Shown piece after piece: positions 45,803 to 56,166 of a DNA stretch of 64,000 nt. The stretch lies in assembly GCA_005502875.1 (NCBI GenBank), contig SCMV01000004.1, positions 1 through 64,000 of the forward strand. Reading direction: 5' to 3'. The first letter of the stretch is position 1; each line of letters starts with the position of its first letter. The DNA comes from Comamonadaceae bacterium 2PF. GTDB taxonomy: Bacteria; Pseudomonadota; Gammaproteobacteria; Burkholderiales; Burkholderiaceae_C. The translations under genes and the position numbers were made by a program. Under the pieces are notes generated by a model. The model worked only from the letters and a program-made list of their open reading frames with translations. It made no database searches and had not been told where the DNA came from.

Positions 45803-48760
45803 ATGAGCCAAGACCACAGCGCCAAGCCCGGCAAGGGCCAACCAGATGCCAAAAAAGGCGGCGGCAAGCCCACCGAGTCGGTGCCCGAGTCCAAGTACCG
45901 CGCCACGCTGAACATGCCCGACACGCCCTTCCCGATGCGGGGAGACCTGCCCAAGCGCGAGCCGGGCTGGGTGGCCGAGTGGGAGAAGAACGACCTCTAC
46001 GGCAAGCTGCGCGCCGCGCGCCAGGGCGCCCCGAAGTTCGTGCTGCACGATGGCCCGCCTTACGCCAACGGCAACATCCACATCGGGCACGCCGTCAACA
46101 AGGTGCTCAAGGACATGATCGTCAAGGCGCGCCAGTTGGCCGGCTTTGACGCCAGCTACATCCCCGGCTGGGACTGCCACGGCCTGCCCATCGAAAACCA
46201 GATCGAAAAGACCTTCGGGCGCAACCTCAGCCGTGACGACGTGCAGGCCAAGGCCCGCGCCTACGCCGCCGAGCAGATCGACGGCCAGCGCACCGACTTC
46301 AAGCGCCTGGGCGTGCTGGGCGACTGGTCCCACCCGTACCTGACGATGAACTTCGGCAACGAGGCCAACGAGATCCGGGCGCTCAAGAAGATCATGGACC
46401 GCGGTTACGTGTACCGGGGCCTCAAGCCCGTGTACTGGTGCTTCGACTGCGGCTCCTCGCTGGCCGAGTTCGAGATCGAGTACGCCGACAAGAAGTCGCA
46501 GACGCTGGACGTGGCCTTCCTGAGCGCCGAGCCCGAGAAGCTTGCCGCCGCCTTCGGCCTGCCTTCGCTGAGCAAAGACGCCTTCGCCGTGATCTGGACC
46601 ACCACCGCTTGGACCATCCCGGCCAACCAGGCGCTCAACGTGCACGCCGAGCTGAGCTACGCCCTGGTAGACACGCCCAAAGGCCTGCTGGTGCTGGCCG
46701 AGTCGCTGGTCGAGAAGGCCTGTGAACGTTACGGCTTCGCGGCCGATGACTGCAAGGTCATCGCGACCACCGCTGGCGCCAAGCTAGAGGGCCTGAGGTT
46801 CAAGCACCCGCTGGCGCACGTGCACCCTGGTTACGACCGCGAAAGCCCGGTCTACTCGGCCGAGTACGTCAGTGCCGAAGACGGCACGGGCATCGTGCAC
46901 GCCGCACCGGCCTATGGCGTGGACGACTTCAACAGCTGCGTGGCCCACGGCATGAAGTTCGACGACATCCTCAACCCTGTGCAGGGCAACGGTGTCTATG
47001 AAGCCGAGCTGCCGCTGTTCGGTGGCCAGCACATCTGGAAGGCCGCACCAGTGGTGCTCGAGACCCTGCGCGAGCACGGCCGCCTGCTGGCCAGCAAGGA
47101 CATCGTCCACAGCTACCCGCACTGCTGGCGCCACAAGACGCCGGTGATCTTCCGCGCGGCCGCACAGTGGTTCGTGCGCATGGACGAAGGCGAGGGTGTC
47201 TTCACCACCGACAAAGCGCCCAAGACCCTGCGCCAGACCGCGCTGGACGCCATCGACCAGACCACCTTCTACCCGGAGAACGGCCGCGCCCGCCTGCGCG
47301 ACATGATCGCCAACCGGCCCGACTGGTGCATCAGCCGCCAGCGCAACTGGGGCGTGCCGCTGCCCTTCTTCCTGCACAAGGTGACGGGCGAGCTGCACCC
47401 CGACACGCCCGCGCTGATGGAGCGCGCCGCGCAACTGGTGGAGCAGGGTGGTGTGGAGGCCTGGTCCAAGCTCGACCCCGCCGAATGGCTGGGCGCCGAG
47501 CAGGCCGCCGAGTACAGCAAGTCCACCGACATCCTCGACGTGTGGTTCGACTCGGGCACGACCTTCTTCCACGTGCTCAACGCGCAGAACGGCAGCCATC
47601 CGAACGCCGGCCACCACCAGGGCCCTGAGGCCGACCTCTACCTCGAAGGCCACGACCAGCACCGCGGCTGGTTCCACAGCTCGCTGCTGGCCGCTTGCGC
47701 CATCTACGGCCGCGCGCCTTACAAGGGCCTGCTGACCCACGGCTTCACCGTCGACGGCCAGGGCCGCAAGATGTCGAAGTCGGTGGGCAACACCGTGGCG
47801 CCGCAAGAGATCAGCAGCAAGATGGGCGCCGAGATCATCCGCCTGTGGGCGGCCTCGACCGACTACTCGGGTGACCTGGGCATCGACGACAAGATCCTCG
47901 CCCGCGTGGTGGACGGCTACCGCCGCATCCGCAACACGCTGCGCTTCCTGCTGGCCAACACGTCGGACTTCAACCCGGACACCGATGCCGTGCCGCTCAC
48001 CGAGCTGCTCGAGATCGACCGCTACGCGCTGGCCCGCGCCTCGCAGCTGCAGGAAGACATCCTGGCCCACTACGAGCGCTACGAGTTCCACCCCGTGGTG
48101 GCCAAGCTGCAGGTCTACTGCTCGGAAGACCTGGGCGCCTTCTACCTCGACGTGCTCAAAGACCGGCTCTACACCAGCGCCGCCAAGAGCCACGCCCGCC
48201 GCGCCGCGCAGACCGCGCTGTGGCACATCACGAACGGCATGCTGCGCTGGATGGCGCCCTTCCTGAGCTTCACGGCCGAAGAGGCCTGGCAGGTCTTCAA
48301 GGGCCCGAACAACCCCAGCATCAGCTTGTTCACCGAGACCTACTGGGACTTCCACGAGGCCGACAAGGACACCGAGCTGCTGGCCAAGTGGTCGCGCATC
48401 CGCGCGCTGCGTGAAGAAGCCAACCGCCGCATCGAAGACGTGCGCACGCGCGGTGAGGTGGGTGCTTCGCTGCAGGCCAAGCTCTTCATCACCGTCGGCA
48501 CGCAGGACGAGCAGGGCACGCGCCTGCTGGCCGACCTGCGCAGCCTGGGCGACGACCTGAAGTTCGTGCTCATCGTCTCCGATGTTGAACTGGCCGAGGG
48601 GCACTCGACGCAAATCGAGGTCAACCCGTCTCATGCCGTCAAGTGCGAGCGCTGCTGGCACTACCGCGACGACGTCGGCGTCAACCCCGAGCACCCGACG
48701 ATCTGCGGCCGTTGCGACAGCAACCTGCACGGCGCCGGCGAACACCGCGAGCACGCCTGA
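45803..48760 (+). CDS. ileS: Isoleucyl-tRNA synthetase
   Basis: A 985-residue class I synthetase. The HIGH motif is in [15 protein letters not shown] and the KMSKS motif in [10 protein letters not shown]; the editing domain ([14 protein letters not shown]) lies between. The C-terminal zinc-binding part has CERCWHYR and CGRCDSN. A Lys/Gly-rich N-terminal lead of about 30 residues precedes the core. It is the bacterial, mupirocin-sensitive-type architecture. The 195 bp upstream contain no obvious leader gene. Confidence 0.97.
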   Translation: MSQDHSAKPGKGQPDAKKGGGKPTESVPESKYRATLNMPDTPFPMRGDLPKREPGWVAEWEKNDLYGKLRAARQGAPKFVLHDGPPYANGNIHIGHAVNKVLKDMIVKARQLAGFDASYIPGWDCHGLPIENQIEKTFGRNLSRDDVQAKARAYAAEQIDGQRTDFKRLGVLGDWSHPYLTMNFGNEANEIRALKKIMDRGYVYRGLKPVYWCFDCGSSLAEFEIEYADKKSQTLDVAFLSAEPEKLAAAFGLPSLSKDAFAVIWTTTAWTIPANQALNVHAELSYALVDTPKGLLVLAESLVEKACERYGFAADDCKVIATTAGAKLEGLRFKHPLAHVHPGYDRESPVYSAEYVSAEDGTGIVHAAPAYGVDDFNSCVAHGMKFDDILNPVQGNGVYEAELPLFGGQHIWKAAPVVLETLREHGRLLASKDIVHSYPHCWRHKTPVIFRAAAQWFVRMDEGEGVFTTDKAPKTLRQTALDAIDQTTFYPENGRARLRDMIANRPDWCISRQRNWGVPLPFFLHKVTGELHPDTPALMERAAQLVEQGGVEAWSKLDPAEWLGAEQAAEYSKSTDILDVWFDSGTTFFHVLNAQNGSHPNAGHHQGPEADLYLEGHDQHRGWFHSSLLAACAIYGRAPYKGLLTHGFTVDGQGRKMSKSVGNTVAPQEISSKMGAEIIRLWAASTDYSGDLGIDDKILARVVDGYRRIRNTLRFLLANTSDFNPDTDAVPLTELLEIDRYALARASQLQEDILAHYERYEFHPVVAKLQVYCSEDLGAFYLDVLKDRLYTSAAKSHARRAAQTALWHITNGMLRWMAPFLSFTAEEAWQVFKGPNNPSISLFTETYWDFHEADKDTELLAKWSRIRALREEANRRIEDVRTRGEVGASLQAKLFITVGTQDEQGTRLLADLRSLGDDLKFVLIVSDVELAEGHSTQIEVNPSHAVKCERCWHYRDDVGVNPEHPTICGRCDSNLHGAGEHREHA

Positions 48761-48762
48761 CC

Positions 48763-49269
48763 ATGGCCAAGACCTCCAGCAATTCGCTGTGGCCCTGGCT
48801 GGGCATCGCCGCGATCATCATCCTGGCCGACCAGTTCACCAAGGTGCTGGTCATCGGGGCGTTCGACCTCGGCCACAGCCAGCCGGTCACGTCCTTCTTC
48901 AACCTCGTGCGGGTGCACAACACGGGTGCGGCCTTCTCGTTCCTGGCCCACGCGGGGGGCTGGCAGCGCTGGTTCTTCGTGGGGCTGGGCGCGGTGGCCA
49001 CGGGCTTCATCGTCTACATGCTGCGCCAACATGGTGGACAAAAGCTGTTCGCCTGGGCGCTGACGCTGATCCTGGGTGGTGCCATCGGCAACGTGATCGA
49101 CCGGCTCATCCATGGCTACGTCGTCGACTTCCTGGACTTCCACTGGGACTTCCTCTCGCCGATGTTCCCGGGTGGGCACTTCCCGGCCTTCAACATCGCG
49201 GACTGCGGCATCACCATCGGGGCGATGTTGCTGATCCTGGACGAGTTGCGTCGCGTGCGGCGGGGCTGA
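48763..49269 (+). CDS. lspA: Lipoprotein signal peptidase II
   Basis: A 168-residue membrane aspartic protease that cleaves lipoprotein signal peptides. Four spans are visible. The catalytic aspartates are Asp113 in GNVIDR and Asp147 in FNIADC. ATG 48763 follows the ileS stop by two bases, so the two are one transcript. It should process the lipoproteins TadD and CsgG-like found here. Confidence 0.95.
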   Translation: MAKTSSNSLWPWLGIAAIIILADQFTKVLVIGAFDLGHSQPVTSFFNLVRVHNTGAAFSFLAHAGGWQRWFFVGLGAVATGFIVYMLRQHGGQKLFAWALTLILGGAIGNVIDRLIHGYVVDFLDFHWDFLSPMFPGGHFPAFNIADCGITIGAMLLILDELRRVRRG

Positions 49270-49289
49270 CCAGTCCAAAAGGCTGAAAG

Positions 49290-49323
49290 GGGAGCTTGCG
49301 TGGTGACATGCAAGCTCCCTTTG
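49290..49323 (+). terminator. Terminator-like hairpin after lspA
   Basis: GGGAGCTTGC (49290-49299) and GCAAGCTCCC (49310-49319) form a perfect 10-bp stem with a 10-nt loop, followed by a short T run. It ends the ribF-ileS-lspA transcript before the efflux operon. Confidence 0.7.
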
Positions 49324-49415
49324 CGCATGCCTTTACGCGATCTTTGCATGGTCATGCGTTGAGCAATCGCTTCACGGGCCTTTACGATCAGGCGCCACTT
49401 GATGTCTGACCAACC

Positions 49416-50606
49416 ATGCCTGTCCTGACCTCCCGACGCTGGCTCGCTGGCAGCGTCCTCCTTGCCTGCGGCGCTGCCGCGCTCGTGCTTTGGCCGCACC
49501 GCTCCTCGGTGGCCCAGAACCAAAAGACCGATGCCGGCAAGGCAGCACCCCAGGTGCCCGTGCGCGTGGCCCAGGCTGTGGTGCAAGACCTGCCGCTGAC
49601 CCTCAGCGCCGTCGGGCAGGTGCAGGCGGTGCGCCAGGCGGTGGTGCGCGCGCGCACCGAAGGGCTGCTGACCGAGGTCAACTTCGCCGAAGGGCAACCC
49701 GTCAAGCAAGGCCAGGTGCTGGCCCGCCTGGACGACCGCAGCCTGCAGGCACAGGTGGCCCAGGCCGAGGCCGAACTCAAACGCCTGCAGGCTCAATTGC
49801 AACTGGCCGAGCTTGACCTCAAGCGCTACCAGGGCCTGGCCGAGCAGGCGGCCGTGTCCACGCAGCAGCGCGACCAGCAGCAGGCCCAGGTGGCCCAATT
49901 GCACGCCCAGGTGCAAGGGCAGCAGGCCAGCCTCAGTCAGGTGCGCACCCAGCTGTCCTACACCGTCATCACGGCGCCGTTCAGCGGTCGGGCAGGCCTG
50001 CGGCTGGTGGACGTGGGCAACATCGTGCGTCCCTCTGACGCGCAGGGCATCGTGACCCTGGCGCAGACCGAGCCGTTGAGCGTGGTCTTCAGCGTGCCTC
50101 AGGCCCGCCTGGCCGATGTGCGCAGCGCGCTGGCGCAACCCAAGGGCGCGTTGGTCAGCGTGTCCGAGCGCGAAGGGAGCGCGAGCCTGGCGCAAGGTCG
50201 CCTGCGGTCCGCCGACAACGCGGTGGACGCGGGCTCTGGCACGCTCAAGCTCAAGGCCGAGCTGGCCCCGGCGGGCGACCGCCTGTGGCCCGGCCAGTTC
50301 GTGACGGTGAGCCTCCACACCGGAGCCTTGCCTGGTGCCCTGACGGTGCCCGCCAAGGCGGTGCAGCGCGGGCTCAAGGGCCCTTTCGTGTGGCGCGTGG
50401 TGCAGGGCGAGGCGCAGATGGTGAGCGTGCAGCCAGCCTGGCAGTCCGATGCCGTGGTGGCCGTCAAGCCGGTGGCCGATGGGCTGAAGGCGGGCGATCA
50501 GGTGGTGGTGGACGGGCAGTCGCGCCTCAAGCCCAAGGCCCGCGTCAAGCTGGTGGGCGAGGGCGTGGCGGCAGCTGCCGAACAGGCCTCCGCTGGCAAG
50601 CCTTGA
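49416..50606 (+). CDS. RND efflux periplasmic adaptor (membrane fusion protein)
   Basis: A 396-residue adaptor. After an N-terminal signal (SVLLACGAAALVLW) come the lipoyl halves (VVRARTEGLLTEVNFAEGQPV, then LSYTVITAPFSGRAGLRLVD), a coiled-coil hairpin rich in Gln/Ala (about residues 90-160), and the beta-barrel and membrane-proximal domains. It links the inner-membrane pump to an outer-membrane channel. The RND pump gene starts 25 bp downstream; no outer-membrane factor is encoded here. Confidence 0.93.
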   Translation: MPVLTSRRWLAGSVLLACGAAALVLWPHRSSVAQNQKTDAGKAAPQVPVRVAQAVVQDLPLTLSAVGQVQAVRQAVVRARTEGLLTEVNFAEGQPVKQGQVLARLDDRSLQAQVAQAEAELKRLQAQLQLAELDLKRYQGLAEQAAVSTQQRDQQQAQVAQLHAQVQGQQASLSQVRTQLSYTVITAPFSGRAGLRLVDVGNIVRPSDAQGIVTLAQTEPLSVVFSVPQARLADVRSALAQPKGALVSVSEREGSASLAQGRLRSADNAVDAGSGTLKLKAELAPAGDRLWPGQFVTVSLHTGALPGALTVPAKAVQRGLKGPFVWRVVQGEAQMVSVQPAWQSDAVVAVKPVADGLKAGDQVVVDGQSRLKPKARVKLVGEGVAAAAEQASAGKP

Positions 50607-50631
50607 GTCGGGTTCAGCTCGGTAACTCACC

Positions 50632-53600
50632 ATGACCCAGGACGTTGCTTCTTCTTCCGCTGCGAACGCCGCGACGTCGGTGGGCCGCGGCCTGTCGGCC
50701 TGGTGCATCGCGCACCCTGTGGCCACCACGCTGCTGACCCTGGCGCTCGTGCTGCTGGGCCTGTTCGCCTTCCCGCGCCTGCCGGTGGCGCCACTGCCGC
50801 AGGCCGAGTTCCCCACCATCCAGGTCAGCGCCCGCCTGCCCGGCGCCAGCCCGGAAACCATGGCCTCGGCCGTGGCCACGCCGCTGGAGGTGGGCCTCAG
50901 CGGCATCCCCGGCGTCACCGAGATGTCGTCCACCAGCTCGCTGGGCAGCACCTCGATCACGTTGCAGTTCACGTTGGGCAAGGACATCAACGAGGCCGCG
51001 CAAGAGGTGCAGTCGGCCCTCAACGCCACCGCGGGCAAGCTGCCTGACGACATGCCCTCGCCGCCCACCTGGCGCAAGGTCAACCCGGCAGACGGCCCGG
51101 TGCTCATCCTCAAGATGCAGTCCGAGGTGCTCAGCCTGATAGAGCTCAGCGACCTGGCCGAGACCGTGCTGGCGCGCCGCTTGAGCCAGATCGACGGTGT
51201 TTCCGAGGTGGCCATCTCCGGGCAACGCAAACCGGCCATCCGCATCCAGGCTTCGCCCGCAGCCCTGGCGGCGCGTGGCCTGAGCCTGGCCGACATCCGC
51301 GCGGCGGTGCAAAGGGCCAGCGTCAACCAGCCCAAGGGCGTGTTGCTGGGGCCTGATCGCACCAGCACCCTGGCGACCAACGACCAGCTCTTCAACGCCT
51401 CCGACTACGAGCGGCTCACCATCGTCGACCGCAACGGCGTGCCCGTGCGCATCGGCGATGTGGCCAAGGTCATCGACGGCGCCGAGAACGACTTCGTCGG
51501 GGCCTGGCAGAACGGCCAGCCTGGCCTGGGCATCATCATCCGCCGCCAGCCGGGCGCCAACATCGTCGCCACGGCCGACCGCATCCAGGCCGCCCTGCCC
51601 GAGCTGGCCGCGCGCCTGCCTGCCAGCGTCACGGTCGAGGTGCTCAACGACCGCACGCGCACCATCCGCTCGTCCTTGCACGAGGTCGAGCTCACGCTCG
51701 CGCTGACCTTCGTGCTCGTTGTGGTGGTGATGGGCGCCTTCCTGCGCCAGGTCTCGGCCACCGTCATCGTCACCGCGGTGCTGGGCGTGTCCATGATCGC
51801 CACGGTGGCGGCCATGGACGTGCTCGGCTTCAGCCTCAACAACCTGACGCTGGTGGCGCTCATCATCGCCATGGGCTTCGTGGTGGACGACGCCATCGTG
51901 GTGGTCGAGAACATCCACCGCCACCTCGAAGATGGCCTGCCCATGCGCGAGGCCGCGCTCAAGGGCTCGGGCGAGATCGGTTTCACCGTGCTGTCCATCA
52001 GCGTCTCGCTGGTGGCGGCTTTCATCCCGCTGTTGTTCATGGGCGGGGTGGTGGGGCGCCTGTTCAGCGAGTTCGCGGTCACCGTCACGGCGGCCATCGG
52101 CGTCTCGGTGATCACCTCGCTCACGCTGGCGCCCATGCTCGCTTCGCGCTGGATGTCGCGCGCACCAGCCCACCACGAGGGCGGCTGGGTGCAGAAGCTG
52201 ATAGATGCCTATGGCCGCAGCGTGGGTTGGGCGCTTGACCACAGCCGGCTGATGCTGGGCCTGTTCTTCACGACCATGGGCCTGGCTGTGGCGGCCTACG
52301 CACTCATCCCCAAAGGCTTCTTCCCCCTGCAGGACACGGCCTTCGTGCTGGGCACCACGCTGGCCGCACAAGACGAGTCCTACGAGGCCATGGTCGACAA
52401 GCACGCGGCGCTCGCCCGCATCCTCGACGAGGACCCGGCGGTGCTCGGCTACAACCAGACGGTGGGGGGCTCCAGCGGCAGCGTCTCCGGCGGCCGCTTC
52501 TTCATCGTCCTGAAAGACCGCTCCAAGCGCGACGTCTCGGCCCAGGGCTTCATCGACCGCGTGCGGGCCAAGACCTCGCAGGTGCCCGGCATCACGCTGT
52601 TCATGCGCGCGGCGCAAGACATCAACCTGGGCACCGGCTCGCCGCGCACGCAGTACCAATACGCGCTGCTGGGTGACGACAGCGCCAGCCTGGGCCAATG
52701 GGCCGAAAAGCTGACAGAGCGCCTGGCGCGCCTGCCGCAGTTCCGCGACGTCTCCAACGACCTGCAACTCGGCGCCGGCATCACCCGCCTGACCATCGAC
52801 CGCGTCGCCGCAGCCCGCCATGGCCTGAGCGTGGACGACATCAACCAGGTGCTCTACAGCGCTTACGGCCAGCGCCAGATCGCCGAGACGCAAACCGAGC
52901 AGAACCAGTACCAGGTCATCCTCGAAATCGACCCCGCCCTGCGCGGCCAGACCGACAGCCTGAACTGGCTGCACCTGCGTTCGGCCAAGACCGGTCAGAT
53001 GGTGCCCCTGGCCGAGGTCGCGCGCCTGGAGCCGCCCGAAACCGGCGCCGTCAGCATCGCGCGACTGGCCATGTCGCCCGCGGTGAACCTGTCGTTCAAC
53101 CTGGCGCCGGGCGTGGCCCTGGGTGACGCCGTCAAGCTGCTCGACGACGTCCGCCAGGAGCTGCAGGTGCCCGACAGCATCAGCGGCCGGTTCCAGGGCG
53201 CGGCGCAAGCCTTCCAGGACTCGCTGGCCACCCAGCCCTTCCTGATCCTGGCGGCGCTGCTGGCGGTCTACATCATCCTGGGCGTGCTCTACGAGAGCTT
53301 CGTGCACCCGCTGACCATCCTGTCGACGCTGCCCTCGGCCGGCATTGGCGCGGTCGCTGCCTTGTGGTTCAGTGGGCAGGACTTCTCCATCATGGCGCTC
53401 ATCGGCGTGGTGCTGCTGATCGGCATCGTCAAGAAGAACGGGATCATGATGGTCGACTTCGCCCTGCAGGCCCAGCGCGAACAAGGCCTGAGCCCGCGCC
53501 AGGCCATCGAGCAGGCCTGCGTGGTGCGCTTTCGTCCCATCATGATGACCACGCTGGCCGCCTTGCTGGCGGCCATCCCGCTGATGCTCGGCTTCGGCAC

Positions 53601-53760
53601 GGGCGCCGAGCTGCGCCAGCCGCTGGGTTACGCCGTGGTGGGGGGCCTGCTGCTCAGCCAGGTGCTCACGCTCTACACGACGCCGGTGGTCTACCTCGCG
53701 CTTGACCGCCTGTTCCACAAGCAGGCGAGGGCGGCGTTGCCGCAAGACGCGCCTGCGTGA
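50632..53760 (+). CDS. RND-family efflux pump permease (MdtC/MuxC-like)
   Basis: A 1042-residue proton-driven transporter of the hydrophobe/amphiphile efflux family. Family signs are RLPVAPLPQAEFPTIQVSA, TEMSSTSSLGSTSITLQF, the proton-relay GFVVDDAIVVVENIHRHLEDG in helix 4 and the C-terminal IGIVKKNGIMMVDFALQA. The pattern is closest to MdtB/MdtC and MuxB/MuxC subunits. Only one permease gene is present, so it may form a homotrimer. Substrates cannot be told from sequence alone. Confidence 0.93.
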   Translation: MTQDVASSSAANAATSVGRGLSAWCIAHPVATTLLTLALVLLGLFAFPRLPVAPLPQAEFPTIQVSARLPGASPETMASAVATPLEVGLSGIPGVTEMSSTSSLGSTSITLQFTLGKDINEAAQEVQSALNATAGKLPDDMPSPPTWRKVNPADGPVLILKMQSEVLSLIELSDLAETVLARRLSQIDGVSEVAISGQRKPAIRIQASPAALAARGLSLADIRAAVQRASVNQPKGVLLGPDRTSTLATNDQLFNASDYERLTIVDRNGVPVRIGDVAKVIDGAENDFVGAWQNGQPGLGIIIRRQPGANIVATADRIQAALPELAARLPASVTVEVLNDRTRTIRSSLHEVELTLALTFVLVVVVMGAFLRQVSATVIVTAVLGVSMIATVAAMDVLGFSLNNLTLVALIIAMGFVVDDAIVVVENIHRHLEDGLPMREAALKGSGEIGFTVLSISVSLVAAFIPLLFMGGVVGRLFSEFAVTVTAAIGVSVITSLTLAPMLASRWMSRAPAHHEGGWVQKLIDAYGRSVGWALDHSRLMLGLFFTTMGLAVAAYALIPKGFFPLQDTAFVLGTTLAAQDESYEAMVDKHAALARILDEDPAVLGYNQTVGGSSGSVSGGRFFIVLKDRSKRDVSAQGFIDRVRAKTSQVPGITLFMRAAQDINLGTGSPRTQYQYALLGDDSASLGQWAEKLTERLARLPQFRDVSNDLQLGAGITRLTIDRVAAARHGLSVDDINQVLYSAYGQRQIAETQTEQNQYQVILEIDPALRGQTDSLNWLHLRSAKTGQMVPLAEVARLEPPETGAVSIARLAMSPAVNLSFNLAPGVALGDAVKLLDDVRQELQVPDSISGRFQGAAQAFQDSLATQPFLILAALLAVYIILGVLYESFVHPLTILSTLPSAGIGAVAALWFSGQDFSIMALIGVVLLIGIVKKNGIMMVDFALQAQREQGLSPRQAIEQACVVRFRPIMMTTLAALLAAIPLMLGFGTGAELRQPLGYAVVGGLLLSQVLTLYTTPVVYLALDRLFHKQARAALPQDAPA

Positions 53761-53857
53761 ATGGGCACAGCCAGGAGGGCCAAGGGATAGCCTGACGCGT
53801 GCCTGTCAGGGCGCTGTGCTACGCTGATTTCAATCACTTGACTGCACACGCCATCCC

Positions 53858-54994
53858 ATGTCCGGCCTGCTTCCCAACATCGATCCCGACGGTCTGCTCG
53901 AGTTCTCGGTCGTCTACACCGACCGTGCGCTCAACCACATGTCCAAGCGCTTCCAGGGCGTCATGACCGACATCTCGGCCATGCTCAAGCGCGTCTACAA
54001 CGCCCCCTCGGCGGTGCTGGTGCCCGGCAGCGGCACCTTCGGCATGGAGTCCGTGGCGCGCCAGTTCGCGCAGGGCAAGCACGTGCTGGTCATCCGCAAC
54101 GGCTGGTTCAGCTACCGCTGGACGCAGATCTTCGAGATGGGCTCGATCCCGGCCAGCCACACCGTGCTCAAGGCCCGCCGCGTTGCAGACGGCCCGCAAG
54201 CCGCCTGGGCCCCTGCGCCCATCGAAGAAGTCGTCGCCACCATCCTGCGTGAAAAGCCTGCGCTCGTCTTCGCGCCGCACGTCGAAACCGCAGCCGGCAT
54301 GATCCTGCCCGACGACTACCTCAAGGCCGTTGCCGACGCCGTGCACGAGGTCGGCGGCCTGTTCGTGCTCGACTGCATCGCCTCCGGCGCCATGTGGGTC
54401 GACATGAAAACCACCGGTGTCGACATCCTCATCAGCGCGCCGCAAAAGGGCTGGAGCAGCTCGCCTTGCTGCGCCATGGTCATGCTCAGCGAGCGCGCCC
54501 GCACGGCCATCGACGCCACGCAAAGCACCACCTTCGCCATGGACCTCAAGAAGTGGCTGCAGATCATGGAGACCTACGAAGGCGGTGGCCACGCCTACCA
54601 CTCCACGCTGCCCACCGACGCCTTGCTGCGCCTGCGCGACGCCATGGCCGAAACCGAGGCCTACGGCTATGAGAAGGTGCGCCAGGAGCAAATCGCCCTG
54701 GGCAGCCAGGTGCGCGAACTGATGGTGCGCCATGGCTACCCCAGCGTCGCCGCAGCAGGTTTTCAGGCGCCGGGCGTGGTGGTCAGCCACACCACCGACC
54801 CCGACATCCAGAACAGCAAGAAGTTCCTGGCCCTGGGCCTGCAGACCGCCGCCGGCGTGCCCCTGCAGTGCGACGAGCCCGCCGACTTCCGCACCTTCCG
54901 CGTGGGCCTGTTCGGCCTGGAGAAGTGGCACAACGTTGCCCGTTCGGTGGCCCACCTGTCCGATGCGCTGCAAGCCATCGCGGCCGCACGCTGA
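53858..54994 (+). CDS. Class V aminotransferase, PLP-dependent
   Basis: A 378-residue pyridoxal-phosphate enzyme of the class V aminotransferase group, which includes alanine-glyoxylate and serine-pyruvate aminotransferases. The PLP lysine is in SAPQKGWSSSP; LVPGSGTFGMESVARQF binds the phosphate, and VLDCIASGAMWVD holds the Asp that contacts the ring. GGHAYHSTLPTDAL is typical of the subgroup. The exact substrate is uncertain. It stands alone. Confidence 0.9.
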   Translation: MSGLLPNIDPDGLLEFSVVYTDRALNHMSKRFQGVMTDISAMLKRVYNAPSAVLVPGSGTFGMESVARQFAQGKHVLVIRNGWFSYRWTQIFEMGSIPASHTVLKARRVADGPQAAWAPAPIEEVVATILREKPALVFAPHVETAAGMILPDDYLKAVADAVHEVGGLFVLDCIASGAMWVDMKTTGVDILISAPQKGWSSSPCCAMVMLSERARTAIDATQSTTFAMDLKKWLQIMETYEGGGHAYHSTLPTDALLRLRDAMAETEAYGYEKVRQEQIALGSQVRELMVRHGYPSVAAAGFQAPGVVVSHTTDPDIQNSKKFLALGLQTAAGVPLQCDEPADFRTFRVGLFGLEKWHNVARSVAHLSDALQAIAAAR

Positions 54995-55081
54995 AGCCCC
55001 CTCAACCCCTGGCTTTCACCGATGACGTGAACGTCAGGCGGCTTTAACTTGGGGGCTCCTCATCTTGATGGAGGGGTCTTC

Positions 55082-56050
55082 ATGGGCACGGTCAGCCGCC
55101 TGTCGCAGCACCACGTGGTTTCTCGTCGCCGCTCGACGCGGCGCAAGGCGGTCCTGCGGCGCCACCTCGCTTGGCCGCCAGCCGAAGGCCTTTCGTCGTC
55201 CGCCGACGCGCCTGATCGGGCGCCAGTCGCCGTGGCCCAGCCCAACGCCGATGGCCTGGCCCCATTGGGTTTCGACACCCGCCCCGAGCCCAGCGCCCTC
55301 GACCTGCCGCTCAACACCCTCACTTGGTCCGCGCCATTCACCTGGCTGAGAGCGGGTTGGCGCGACTTCACCCGAGCGCCCGTCATCGGCCTGTTTTACG
55401 GGCTGTGCTTCGTGCTCATGGGTTGGGCCTTGGTGGGCACCTTCCAGCGTGCGCCCGAGTACACCCTGGCCCTGTCCGCAGGTTTCTTGTTGCTGGGCCC
55501 GTTCTTGTGCCTGGGCCTGTACCACGCCAGCCGAGAGCTGGAGCAGGGCCGTCAGCCAAGCCTGCTGCGCTCTCTCGCCGCCTGGCGCATCAGCAGCGCG
55601 CAACTGGCCATCTTCGCGGCCGTGTTGCTCGTGCTCGAGATGCTGTGGGGCCGCGCCGCCATGATCGTTTTCGCCATCAGCTTCGAAGGCGTGCCAGATT
55701 TCAGCGGGCCCTTGTCGAGCTTCCTCACCGAAGAGTTCATCACCTTCGGGGTCGTTTACGCGGTCGTTGGCGCCATCTTTGCCGGGTTGATTTTTGCCAT
55801 CAGCGTGGTGAGCATGCCCATGATCCTTGACCGCTCGGTCGATGCCGTGTCGGCTGGCCTGCTGAGCATGCGCCTGGTGGCCACCCAGCCCGGCGTGATG
55901 TGGCTGTGGGCGGCGCTCATCGGGCTGCTCAGCCTGGTGGCGATGCTGCCCGGCTTCGTGGGCTTGCTGCTGGTGGCGCCGGTGCTGGGTCACGCCTCGT
56001 GGCACGCCTACCGCGCGGCCCTGGCCGACGTGCCCAACAGCCCACCCTGA
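55082..56050 (+). CDS. DUF2189 family membrane protein
   Basis: A 322-residue integral membrane protein. After a basic, possibly cytoplasmic N-terminus (RRSTRRKAVLRRHLA), DUF2189 segments follow (WLRAGWRDFTRAPVIGLFYG, PFLCLGLYHASRELEQG, GHASWHAYRAAL), with about six membrane spans. The ATG at 55082 has GGAGGGG upstream. The function of the family is unknown; it occurs next to cytochrome genes in other bacteria, but not here. Confidence 0.8.
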   Translation: MGTVSRLSQHHVVSRRRSTRRKAVLRRHLAWPPAEGLSSSADAPDRAPVAVAQPNADGLAPLGFDTRPEPSALDLPLNTLTWSAPFTWLRAGWRDFTRAPVIGLFYGLCFVLMGWALVGTFQRAPEYTLALSAGFLLLGPFLCLGLYHASRELEQGRQPSLLRSLAAWRISSAQLAIFAAVLLVLEMLWGRAAMIVFAISFEGVPDFSGPLSSFLTEEFITFGVVYAVVGAIFAGLIFAISVVSMPMILDRSVDAVSAGLLSMRLVATQPGVMWLWAALIGLLSLVAMLPGFVGLLLVAPVLGHASWHAYRAALADVPNSPP

Positions 56051-56166
56051 ACAGGGGGGTGAGCCCGCGTGAGCGGGTGCATCCATCTCGGCAGCTCGGC
56101 CCGTAGTGGGGGTGCGCGCAAGAGAAAGGTCTCTTGCGTGCATCACAAACTACCCGGAGTCCAGCC

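Noticed and set aside
50614-53745. A 1043-codon open frame opposite the RND permease gene
   Set aside because: It mirrors the real gene almost exactly; its translation is His/Gln/Arg-rich with no family resemblance, as usual for antisense frames in GC-rich DNA.
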